Shown here: positions 1 through 5,751 of the stretch, piece after piece
How positions within the stretch are numbered: the stretch's first letter is position 1
Layout of the letters: every line of letters begins with the position of its first letter
Assembly: GCA_029775955.1 (NCBI GenBank)
Contig: JARVJW010000090.1
Span: 1-10,684, forward strand
DNA: 10,684 nucleotides
DNA from: Nitrososphaeria archaeon
GTDB lineage: Archaea > Thermoproteota > Nitrososphaeria > Conexivisphaerales > UBA164
Reading direction: 5' to 3'
Program-made: the position numbers and the translations under genes
Notes under the pieces: model-generated
Databases searched by the model: none
The model's input: only the letters and a program-made list of their open reading frames with translations
Told to the model about the DNA's origin: nothing

Positions 1-363
1 ATAATTCAGGAATAACGAAAGGGTCATAAAGCAATGCAGAGCTGTCGCTGTAATTAATTACACCATGGTCAAGGAGGGATTGCAAGAATGGCAAGCCTGA
101 GGATAGATAATACGGCATTTGTGACAAACCTGAATTTTGATGGCGCTGAACATATGATAAGTGCAATCCCTGAGGAGTACAGGTGGGGAATATAGACTTC
201 ATACATGGTTGAAGAGGCCATCAAGCAGGAATTTTGTTGTAAGGGTTGTTGCAATAATACTGTACAATGCTTGTACCAGCAATCACTGCATATGAATTCA
301 GGCGCACAGTTGAAAGGTGATAAGGGGAAGGAACTGGCCCACCTAAATGGTAGTGTACGATGA
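1..363 (+). pseudogene. Decayed DDE (IS4-like) transposase, C-terminal part
   Basis: Read on the plus strand in the frame of positions 115-363, the translation contains AFVTNL, then IPEEYRWGI, a stop codon (193-195), TSYMVEEAIK, and ends at 361-363. This matches the C-terminal region of IS4-like DDE transposases, whose usual pattern is YxxRWGIE followed by TSY. Compared with that pattern two residues are missing after Tyr-Arg, and the catalytic Glu codon is now TAG. The frame is closed upstream at 55-57; positions 2-102 are open in another frame (readable piece NYTMVKEG), so at least one frameshift is likely. The N-terminal half is absent or lies left of the window. It cannot make an active enzyme. 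Family assignment rests on this short motif only. Confidence 0.65.
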
Positions 364-490
364 GGTTTAGCGGGAGCCAAATGGTTAAAATTTAAATTGC
401 ATTTTTTAGTTTAGCATGTTTTCCAATTATGCAAAGCTTATCTAATTAGAAGTGAAACATTGCTACTTGCGGAACTACTGATGCAATCTC

Positions 491-504
491 GCTTAAATTT
501 AAGC
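491..504. repeat. 14-bp perfect palindrome over a stop codon
   Basis: GCTTAAATTTAAGC is its own reverse complement. It contains the TAA stop (499-501) of the PRPP-synthetase-like gene. It has no loop and no T-tract, so it is not a clear terminator. It may be chance in AT-rich DNA or a binding site. Confidence 0.4.
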
Positions 505-1227
505 AACAGCTTTGATAAATTCAGCAATTGAAGGGACTATATCCACTACATCTACTCCATTCCAGGGAATTACGTTTGTTGAAATTATGTTAGCTATTGG
601 AAACAAAGGTGATGGATCATTTTCAAAATAAGTTGAGAATACATATATGTTGTACAGCTTTTCAAAATATGTCATAATTATCGGCTTCAATGATAATGGG
701 TTTTCAATAAAATTATCAATTATAAGTATATCCCTTTCGCTTTTTCCTATAGAGTTTTCAATAACTTTGCTTTGCACAAGTAATTCGCTATTAAAAGTTA
801 TAACTTTGGCTTTTATACCAACCTGTTTGAATTTGTTTATTAGTATTGGAAATGCTGATAAATTTATCGCCGGTTTACCCGTAACTCCAAGTTTCGATAT
901 GGGTGTCAAGTCAAAAAAGATAACTCGACCTATTTCATTTATTTTGGACATTTCTTTTTCAAAATCATCAACGTCGTCATCATTCTGATGGGGGCTTGGC
1001 AACAATAATAATGCTTCTACATAACCAACTGAAGATAATGACTCTATAATATCCTTTAGTTTTTCCGTTTCTGCAGCCGTTTTTCTATGGTAACTCCAAA
1101 GAACTATGAATCTTTCGCCAGATGATAAAGACGCTGAGGAGGGGTATGAACCAGATCCTGTCAACTTTGAAAGAGATAAAGCTATGTGCTTTAGCCTTGG
1201 ATCGTATATTATCGAAAAATTTTTCAT
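499..1227 (-). CDS. PRPP synthetase-like protein lacking catalytic motifs
   Basis: This 242-residue protein resembles ribose-phosphate pyrophosphokinase along its length. Leu-Ser-Ser-Gly-Glu (34-38) sits where the family has its Asp-Gly-Glu. VIFFDLTP (102-109) and INLSAFPILI (121-130) match the vitvDlH and nlsA.p.l stretch. ILIIDNFIENPLS (167-179) lies at the PRPP-binding loop, and a tail reading ISTNVIP to VDIVPSIAEFI (215-238) matches the family's C-terminus. The key residues are missing: no Arg-Gln-Asp ATP motif near 80, Thr in place of the DxH histidine, and no DDxxxTGGT loop. Known enzymes are about 285-320 residues, so it is also short. I infer an inactive, possibly regulatory paralogue, analogous to PRPP-synthetase-associated proteins. 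Its ATG lies 3 nt after the stop of the membrane-protein gene, so the two are probably co-transcribed. Confidence 0.6.
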   Translation of the reverse strand: MKNFSIIYDPRLKHIALSLSKLTGSGSYPSSASLSSGERFIVLWSYHRKTAAETEKLKDIIESLSSVGYVEALLLLPSPHQNDDDVDDFEKEMSKINEIGRVIFFDLTPISKLGVTGKPAINLSAFPILINKFKQVGIKAKVITFNSELLVQSKVIENSIGKSERDILIIDNFIENPLSLKPIIMTYFEKLYNIYVFSTYFENDPSPLFPIANIISTNVIPWNGVDVVDIVPSIAEFIKAVA

Positions 1228-1230
1228 TTT

Positions 1231-1473
1231 TCAGTTTTCCTTTTTTTCTGTATTTGATTCATCTTGTGGTGCTTCTTCAACAGGTTTTGGTGCAGGTGTA
1301 GTTAAAAGAGTGTACCCTATCCATGCCAATACACCAAGCAATGCAGTTACTACAATGAATGCAGTTATCTGCAACAGTATTAATGGATATATTATATCAA
1401 GATAGGCGTAAATAAAGATCACAATTATGCTCGCAACCATTATCAGTGCTCCTAATGCCTTATCATTACTCAT
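1231..1473 (-). CDS. Small membrane protein with two transmembrane helices
   Basis: The 80-residue product starts MSNDKALG. It has two hydrophobic stretches, GALIMVASIIVIFIYAYL and LILLQITAFIVVTALLGVLA, separated by a few residues, then a Thr/Pro/Glu/Lys-rich polar tail of about 25 residues. This suggests a helical hairpin in the cytoplasmic membrane with a flexible soluble tail. No family is recognised. An in-frame ATG at 1497 would add eight residues, but a TATA-like box at 1498-1507 lies 25-34 nt upstream of 1473. This favours a leaderless start at 1473. The stop is 3 nt from the start of the PRPP-synthetase-like gene. Confidence 0.65.
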   Translation of the reverse strand: MSNDKALGALIMVASIIVIFIYAYLDIIYPLILLQITAFIVVTALLGVLAWIGYTLLTTPAPKPVEEAPQDESNTEKKEN

Positions 1474-1497
1474 ACATTTATGTAGAGAATCACGCAT

Positions 1498-1507
1498 TTA
1501 AAAATAT
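1498..1507 (-). promoter_or_regulatory. TATA-like box for the small membrane protein gene
   Basis: Read on the minus strand this is ATATTTTTAA, 25-34 nt upstream of the ATG at 1473. That is the archaeal box A distance if transcription begins at the start codon. It would give an internal promoter after the metallophosphoesterase gene (stop at 1522). Confidence 0.4.
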
Positions 1508-1521
1508 TTTTATTTTCAACA

Positions 1522-2256
1522 TTAATCAAATTCTGCCTCAACTGCACCAAGTTCACTCACTTTGCCTATATCGTACCCGTTAAGCGTAATAGCTTCTAAA
1601 TTAGCAATGTTTATTTTAAAAAATGGAATTTGCATATTAAAATTTTTAATTGAAAATCCTGGTAAAAGGTCGTTAAATGGCGGCATAAGGATTAATGTTT
1701 TTTTGCCGAGTTTGCCAATAAGCCAAACTGGATACTTACCACCAGCGTACTTGATAAAAAAATGAAAGTGAGCCATAATGATGACGTCAGACCCACTTGC
1801 CATCTTTGAGGGTCTTGCGTGCCCATGTAGCAAAGTTATTTTCTTACCTCGCTCCTCTAAAACTAATCCTTTTGGAGATGCAAATTTTATTTCATTTGCT
1901 AGAATTTTGTCCAACAGTGCATCATGATTGCCTGGAATCAAAGTAACTGTAAACTTTTCCTTCATAAAAGTAATAAGCTGAAAAAGTTCATGCGATTCCT
2001 CTATAGTAGGCATAATTATGGAGTTCTTCAGATCGCCAACAATGTAAAGCTCATTAGCCTGGCTAAGCTCAGCTATGGATAAAATTCGTTCCTTATATCT
2101 TGGGAGCATATTTGGTATATGTATTCCCTTATCTCTTGCTGCAAGTTCATAGCCAACATGTAAATCAGCTATGGCAACTTTTGAGTGCCCTATTTTCAGC
2201 GCAGGATATCCTTCTATGAAGCTTAAAGAGTCAGGTAAAGATGAAACGGCGCTCAC
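1522..2256 (-). CDS. Archaeal metallophosphoesterase (calcineurin-like, MJ0037-type)
   Basis: This 244-residue protein carries the metal-binding motifs of the calcineurin-like phosphoesterase fold in order: IADLHVGYE (Asp31, His33), VGDLKN (Asp75), GNHD (Asn110, His111), LHGH (His144, His146) and AHFHF (His163, His165). The spacing and the ADLHVGYE signature fit the archaeal and bacterial family of predicted cytoplasmic phosphoesterases related to SbcD/Mre11 nucleases; their substrates are mostly unknown. Most relatives read GDLKH where this one has GDLKN. The start codon is GTG and overlaps the TGA of the upstream 228-residue gene (GTGA), so translation is probably coupled. No strong ribosome binding site is visible before the GTG. 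The fold is secure; the substrate is not known. Confidence 0.9.
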   Translation of the reverse strand: MSAVSSLPDSLSFIEGYPALKIGHSKVAIADLHVGYELAARDKGIHIPNMLPRYKERILSIAELSQANELYIVGDLKNSIIMPTIEESHELFQLITFMKEKFTVTLIPGNHDALLDKILANEIKFASPKGLVLEERGKKITLLHGHARPSKMASGSDVIIMAHFHFFIKYAGGKYPVWLIGKLGKKTLILMPPFNDLLPGFSIKNFNMQIPFFKINIANLEAITLNGYDIGKVSELGAVEAEFD

Positions 2257-2939
2257 TTTATATTCTCTAAAACCAATGGCGCAACTTCTGAGAATACATA
2301 TCTAACAAGGTCATCAAGTGTGCCCTTTGAGAACATTGTTATTACACAATTCCTTGTTAACCCAATGATTTGGTTTATGTTCTTCGCTTTTACTACAATG
2401 TACCAAAGAAGCCCATGATCCTGATATTCTTTAAACAGGTCTGTCTGAGAAAGCATGTCCCCATACAATGCCAGCACATTAACGTTGGGTATATCCACCT
2501 GGTCAAAATACGCCACCCTTGTTTCATCTAAGCTCTGCTGGTAATAATTTAAAAACACAGGTGGTTGTACCCTCGCTTCAACCACAAATCCTGGCCTTAT
2601 AAACAGCGCCTTGCTTATTTCATTGGCCATATAATTTGCCAATGGCTTCTTTGCTAATATAAATAAAAACATAATTTCGTTTACCATTTTGAAAAAGATA
2701 GGTATCGATACTGTGGATACATTGGGCTTTTTTCCATCCTTGGTTCCAAGGTAAATAATTTTATCCCAATATATTGTTCCAATAAGGTCATTATCTGTAA
2801 CAGAAGTAATAGAAAATTCTATGGTGAGGTTAATTTTGCTTTCAGGGTCCTCCTGTACAACTTTAAATGAAGCTAGCTTTTCTGCTAGACTTTGAAATCT
2901 TTCCTTAGTATTTACCTTGAATAGCTTTCCAGCTAACAT
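2253..2939 (-). CDS. Conserved-looking protein of unknown function, 228 aa
   Basis: I do not recognise this protein. It has no signal peptide and no clear transmembrane segment, although IMFLFILA (about residue 88) is strongly hydrophobic. The N-terminal third is charged and appears to alternate strands and helices. The C-terminal part contains GLLWYIVVKAKNINQIIGLT and ends VRYVFSEVAPLVLENIK, helical in character. No cysteine or histidine clusters and no nucleotide-binding loop are seen. The start is well supported: an ATG preceded by AGGTGA at a good distance. That site overlaps the stop codon of the PAC2 gene, and its own stop overlaps the GTG of the metallophosphoesterase. Being translated between those two genes suggests a cytoplasmic partner of one of them, which is inference only. 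Confidence 0.75.
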   Translation of the reverse strand: MLAGKLFKVNTKERFQSLAEKLASFKVVQEDPESKINLTIEFSITSVTDNDLIGTIYWDKIIYLGTKDGKKPNVSTVSIPIFFKMVNEIMFLFILAKKPLANYMANEISKALFIRPGFVVEARVQPPVFLNYYQQSLDETRVAYFDQVDIPNVNVLALYGDMLSQTDLFKEYQDHGLLWYIVVKAKNINQIIGLTRNCVITMFSKGTLDDLVRYVFSEVAPLVLENIK

Positions 2940-2945
2940 TAAATT

Positions 2946-2951
2946 TCACCT
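2946..2951 (-). promoter_or_regulatory. Ribosome binding site for the 228-aa gene
   Basis: Minus-strand AGGTGA lies 6 nt before the ATG at 2939 and shares bases with the TAG stop of the PAC2 gene. It fixes the start of the 228-residue protein and suggests translational coupling. Confidence 0.7.
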
Positions 2952-3657
2952 AGGTATATATATTTGTGTTAGGCTTATATTCTCCCTGTGTACTTTCTTT
3001 TAGAAGTTCTGCTTCAATAGTTTCTGCCCCCTTAATAAGGGGTGAAGTGTCAACTTTAAATCCATAATAGTCAGAAGTTACCTGAACAGCTGTAGCTGCT
3101 GCCCTTGGATCAATTCTATCTGATGATGCGTAAACCAAGATTGCCACAGCAGGGAAGTTCATTATCTCAAAATAATTCAATAGTATAGCCACTGGCCCAA
3201 CTATTATGTGATCGTCCTCTAGGGGTTTGGCCTCCTTAAGTACATTCTTTTTATGGTAGCTTGATGTAGCTGCTATTCTATAAAGCGAGTTGTCATTTTT
3301 CAAAGAAGAATCAAGTCCACCTATAAGGAAAACTTCCTTGACCCCCTTTTTCATTATATTATCTGCAAACTCTCTGTAAAATTCAACTTCCTGTTCCTTT
3401 TGCAACGGAACATCAACCTTAAACAGCGATAAACTCTCATTCTTATATATTTCATATGGTGTGCTTATTTTACCGCCATTAAGCGTCGAAACTGGCGCAC
3501 CATAACTATAATCAACAATGCAACACCTTTTCAAATAAAGCTTCTGTATAAGGTACTTAACAGACCAGTAACCCGTAGCACCTATTCCATGAAAACCGCT
3601 TATTAGGCTTAATCCTTTTAATGATGCGTTTCTCGGGTAAAAAGTTATAGAATTCAA
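2950..3657 (-). CDS. PAC2-family protein (proteasome assembly chaperone-like) with C-terminal HbYX motif
   Basis: This 235-residue protein fits the PAC2 fold family. GFHGIGATGYWSVKYLI (21-37) matches the family's GfpgvGlvG-yLi segment. GPVAILLNYFEIMNFPAVAI (154-173) followed by DPRAA (183-187) matches the second conserved region. The last three residues are Ile-Tyr-Thr. This is the hydrophobic-Tyr-X (HbYX) tail by which archaeal PbaA and proteasomal ATPases dock into the 20S alpha ring. I infer a cytoplasmic factor that binds the proteasome. The start is TTG at 3657: there is no in-frame ATG before the conserved N-terminal motif and no ribosome binding site, but a TATA-like box lies at the leaderless distance. 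It is the first gene of a block that continues into the 228-residue protein and the phosphoesterase. Confidence 0.85.
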   Translation of the reverse strand: MNSITFYPRNASLKGLSLISGFHGIGATGYWSVKYLIQKLYLKRCCIVDYSYGAPVSTLNGGKISTPYEIYKNESLSLFKVDVPLQKEQEVEFYREFADNIMKKGVKEVFLIGGLDSSLKNDNSLYRIAATSSYHKKNVLKEAKPLEDDHIIVGPVAILLNYFEIMNFPAVAILVYASSDRIDPRAAATAVQVTSDYYGFKVDTSPLIKGAETIEAELLKESTQGEYKPNTNIYT

Positions 3658-3681
3658 CCCATAAGATGTAAATTTATGTAA

Positions 3682-3691
3682 TTAAAAAACA
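3682..3691 (-). promoter_or_regulatory. TATA-like box for the PAC2 operon
   Basis: Minus-strand TGTTTTTTAA lies 25-34 nt upstream of the TTG at 3657. With no ribosome binding site before that codon, this supports a leaderless transcript. The same TTTTTTAA core occurs at the same distance before the gene starting at 5469. Confidence 0.5.
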
Positions 3692-3822
3692 TATTGGTTA
3701 TTGTCTGATAATAAATTTATTTAATGAAAATTCCGTGTTTCAAAACCTCCTAATTGTTAAACAATTCAAATGCACACCATCATGGCGCTCATATTAGATA
3801 CGTCATTCTCAAAAAAATTGCC

Positions 3823-3839
3823 TTTATATCAAATATAAA
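3823..3839. repeat. AT-rich inverted repeat
   Basis: TTTATAT, three bases, then ATATAAA: seven-base arms in perfect inverted orientation, in the gap upstream of the PAC2 gene. It could act as a TATA box in either direction or be left over from a mobile element. No gene start is placed to use it. Confidence 0.35.
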
Positions 3840-4110
3840 ATCTTATCAACAGTGAGCTGGAAAATCCACGCCATTTATGAATGAAAATATTTATCCAATA
3901 TGGGTCTGGTGATACCATAGCTATCATCTATGAATGGCGAAGACAGGTAAGATATCCATCCTATTGAAGCTGAACTCCTTTGTTATATGTCAATGCTGGT
4001 ACATGATTGTAGATCTGCACCTTTCCTACATCTACACCAACATACATCACCTCCTAGCTTGCATCAGGCCGCATTCACTCATCTGGGTTCCATTTCTTCA
4101 GCAGCTCAGA
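3832..4110 (-). pseudogene. Possible decayed minus-strand gene, perhaps a transposase
   Basis: One minus-strand frame reads as protein-like sequence broken only by four stop codons (4077, 4056, 3963 and 3930). Readable pieces are SELLKKWNPDE, MRPDAS, then MYVGVDVGKVQIYNHVPALT from 4047, and MIAMVSPDPYWINIF from 3927. YVGVDVGK resembles the first catalytic-Asp motif of IS110-type (DEDD) transposases and other RuvC-like folds. The rest matches nothing I know, and the further catalytic residues are not found. A purine-rich AGGAGGTG sits directly before the ATG at 4047, too close for a normal ribosome binding site. This is weak: it may be a relic or a chance frame in a stretch that also flanks the plus-strand TnpB relic. 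Confidence 0.3.
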
Positions 4111-4199
4111 TTAGTCATATTAACGGTCGCAAAGACCATGCTTTGGATGGACTACCAGCCAACATAGTATAGAAGGCGTCTATCATAAAGTCATGTTAA

Positions 4200-5055
4200 A
4201 TGGTTCTTGGCTTTGAAAAGAAGACATATAACAAGCTGGACAGGGGCACATACAAACATGTAAGCGATCCCCACACTTCCATCTAGTCTGGTGCAGGCGG
4301 CTAGAGATACGGCATAAGCATTGAAGCAGACAGAGCAAATCAATCCGCAGGTCTTCATATACAATAGAACGTTCTACCCTGACTTACAGCCTCCTTAACA
4401 ACTGTAAAGGGAAAGTTGGTCTTTCCAGTTGCCAACTCACCGTTGATTGAGAAATATAGGGGTCAATACATTAATGCACAGCTCACCATAAAGGAAAGGA
4501 ATATGTTCTTAGTGGTTCAGATAGCAGAAAAGAAGAGAGACGTAAAATTTGTGGGGATAGATGGGGGTATAAAGAACACAGCTGTTCTGTCAAAGTTATT
4601 CAATTCAAAGCGAGGGGTAAAGGTATCAATATAACAGAAAGAGATTGCAGCACGTGGGCACTCGTTATGCTCACCGCAAAGAGGTGAGTGGAAGATAGAG
4701 ACGATTTGCGCTTAACCATGCAATAAGAGTGAACCTGCCCTTTGACGTCTTGAGCCAAAAAAGATGAGAAACAGGGGAAGGAGATTCAAGCTCAGTCTCC
4801 TCAAGCAATTCATTAAATACAAGGCCATGGGCAAAACAATGTTGTTTGTAAACAAGATATACACATAAATGCTCAAAATGCGGTTATACCAATAAGAACA
4901 ACAGAAAGAGCTTTTTAATTGCCTGAACTGTGGTTTTTGGTTAAATGCCTCAAGGAACATTGAAGTGCTAAGTGTTGCTGTCAACCAGCCAATCGTTAGC
5001 TCGGTGAACCCATGCCTACAGGCATAGGCCAGCGACAAGTTAACTCCTTTAGGGG
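4200..5055 (+). pseudogene. tnpB: Decayed TnpB of an IS200/IS605 (IS1341-type) element
   Basis: Plus-strand translation recovers TnpB in order, in changing frames. KKTYNKLDRGTYKHV (from 4221) and LPSSLVQAARDTA (4276-4314) form the N-terminal region. KGKLVFPVANSPLIEKYRG (about 4410-4464) is the middle. VKFVGIDGGIKNTAVLS (about 4540-4592) is RuvC-I, with its Asp codon at 4560-4562. RKRLQHVG...YAHRK follows, then the zinc ribbon CSKCGYTNKNNRK (from 4870) and CLNCGF (from 4920), then LNASRNIEVL and PMPTGIGQRQVNS. Stops occur at 4284, within the LPSSL block, and after the RuvC-I block, with at least five frame changes. The RuvC-II Glu is not readable and the RuvC-III Asp is deleted. It is dead as an RNA-guided nuclease. 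No matching tnpA gene is seen. The element lies between the PAC2 operon and the 111-residue gene. Confidence 0.85.
5012..5025 (+). repeat. Hairpin in the 3' end of the TnpB relic
   Basis: ATGCCT and AGGCAT form a six-pair stem with a two-base spacer, inside the codons for Pro-Met-Pro-Thr-Gly-Ile. In live elements this part of tnpB overlaps the guide (omega) RNA, so the hairpin may be a leftover of that RNA scaffold. Confidence 0.45.
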
Positions 5056-5060
5056 GTTAA
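5040..5060 (+). mobile_element. Right-end hairpin of the IS200/IS605 element
   Basis: TTAACTCC (5040-5047), loop TTTAG, then GGGGTTAA (5053-5060): an eight-pair stem with one G-T wobble, at the end of the TnpB similarity. IS200/IS605 elements end in such subterminal hairpins, which TnpA recognises and which also form the 3' part of the omega RNA. This marks the right boundary of the relic. A left-end hairpin was not identified. Confidence 0.65.
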
Positions 5061-5133
5061 TATTTGACTTATGGTTATACGTCTATTTAAGCTGCTGCAT
5101 TCTATGGTTGCACCTAAACACTAGATCAGAACC

Positions 5134-5469
5134 TTATGCGTTCCTTTTATAATTTTCTTGTATTGTATCTTCTACTTTCATAAAATATATTTTTGTAGCT
5201 ATTGGCATTTTCGGCAAATTGTCTTCAATAGCCCTTAAAAGATAAGATATAGCCCTTTTTGATATATCAACCTTAAATTTCATAGGCAATATTGGATCTT
5301 GAATTACCATAAATTTATCCCTCATTTCTTCTGGTGCTATTTTTTTATAATCCTCTTGGATTATTTGGTACCATTCCATTAAAACTTCAGGTGATAAGCC
5401 CTCTTTTTGATCAACTATGGTCTGAACAAGCTTAGCAATTGTGTCAATGCTTAAAACATCATCACTCAT
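5134..5469 (-). CDS. Small protein of unknown function, 111 aa
   Basis: The protein starts MSDDVLSIDTIAKLVQTIVD and is mostly helical and charged, with no cysteine, no transmembrane segment and no motif I recognise. It ends in a basic run (ENYKRNA). The frame is open 20 residues further upstream to 5529, but that extension (Asn/Tyr/Phe-rich) looks like translated promoter. A TTTTTTAA box lies 25-34 nt upstream of the ATG at 5469, fitting a leaderless start there. No ribosome binding site is seen. The gene stands alone, with relics of two different TnpB genes on either side. Codon use and base composition look like the host genes rather than the relics, so I take it as a real resident gene, though not certain. 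Confidence 0.6.
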   Translation of the reverse strand: MSDDVLSIDTIAKLVQTIVDQKEGLSPEVLMEWYQIIQEDYKKIAPEEMRDKFMVIQDPILPMKFKVDISKRAISYLLRAIEDNLPKMPIATKIYFMKVEDTIQENYKRNA

Positions 5470-5493
5470 TTTGTAAATATTATAATAAGACAA

Positions 5494-5503
5494 GTTAAAA
5501 AAG
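5494..5503 (-). promoter_or_regulatory. TATA-like box for the 111-aa gene
   Basis: The minus strand here reads TTTTTTAAC plus one base, 25-34 nt before the ATG at 5469. It is the same core and distance as upstream of the PAC2 gene. It lies inside the longer open frame, which argues against a start at 5529. Confidence 0.45.
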
Positions 5504-5519
5504 TTTACCAATACGGTAA

Positions 5520-5534
5520 TTTGTTGCATTAATT
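5520..5534. repeat. 15-bp direct repeat, copy 1
   Basis: TTTGTTGCATTAATT here is identical to 10638-10652. Both copies lie upstream of a minus-strand transcription unit, about 50-60 nt before the start codons at 5469 and 10580. They may be a shared upstream element or a chance AT-rich match. Confidence 0.35.
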
Positions 5535-5582
5535 AAAAACTTGGCTCAATTATTGAAAAATTAGGAATAATTGCAATTCATA

Positions 5583-5737
5583 GTAAATGATTTGAATGCT
5601 GCTATAAACATCCTAAAATTGGATCTAATAAAAGTAGGAACGATCCAGAATTTTTGCCGGTAGAAAGTTTTACGGTGAACCCCCAAAAGAAGGCCTACAA
5701 GTTGTCACTCTATGAAGCAGGAACCTTTCAAGGGTAA
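5583..5737 (+). pseudogene. tnpB: C-terminal fragment of a second TnpB
   Basis: Positions 5583-5642 read VNDLNAAINILKLDLIKVGT. After a one-base frame change the reading continues from 5645 as PEFLPVESFTVNP, then LSLYEAGTFQG, to a TAA at 5735-5737. DxNAAxNI is the RuvC-III catalytic-Asp motif of TnpB, and VGT-PEFLPVE is a common TnpB tail. Only about 50 residues remain; no zinc ribbon or RuvC-I is seen upstream. The tail differs from that of the relic at 4200-5055, so it comes from another TnpB lineage rather than a displaced piece of the same one. It stops 14 nt from the 3' end of rpiA, on the opposite strand. Confidence 0.75.
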
Positions 5738-5751
5738 GAGGATGTAAATTA

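Noticed and set aside
69..380. Open frame of 103 codons on the minus strand
   Set aside because: It lies opposite the transposase relic, has a biased composition (Pro, Cys, Ser) and matches nothing; the plus strand explains the region better.
647..988. Plus-strand frame of 113 codons
   Set aside because: It lies wholly inside the PRPP-synthetase-like gene on the other strand; no start signal and a composition typical of antisense frames.
3718..3751. Possible short leader peptide on the minus strand after AGGAGG
   Set aside because: The only candidate start is a TTG two bases from the site, too close, and the peptide would be eight residues; no regulatory structure follows it.
3934..4172. 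Two overlapping plus-strand frames of 61-77 codons before the TnpB relic
   Set aside because: Neither resembles the N-terminus of TnpB or TnpA, and neither has a ribosome binding site; the minus strand looks slightly more protein-like here.
4712..5038. Open frame of 108 codons on the minus strand
   Set aside because: It is the antisense of the TnpB zinc-ribbon region, which is clearly readable on the plus strand.
5470..5529. 20-residue N-terminal extension of the 111-aa protein
   Set aside because: It overlaps the TATA-like box and has an unusual Asn/Tyr/Phe-rich composition; the ATG at 5469 is better placed.
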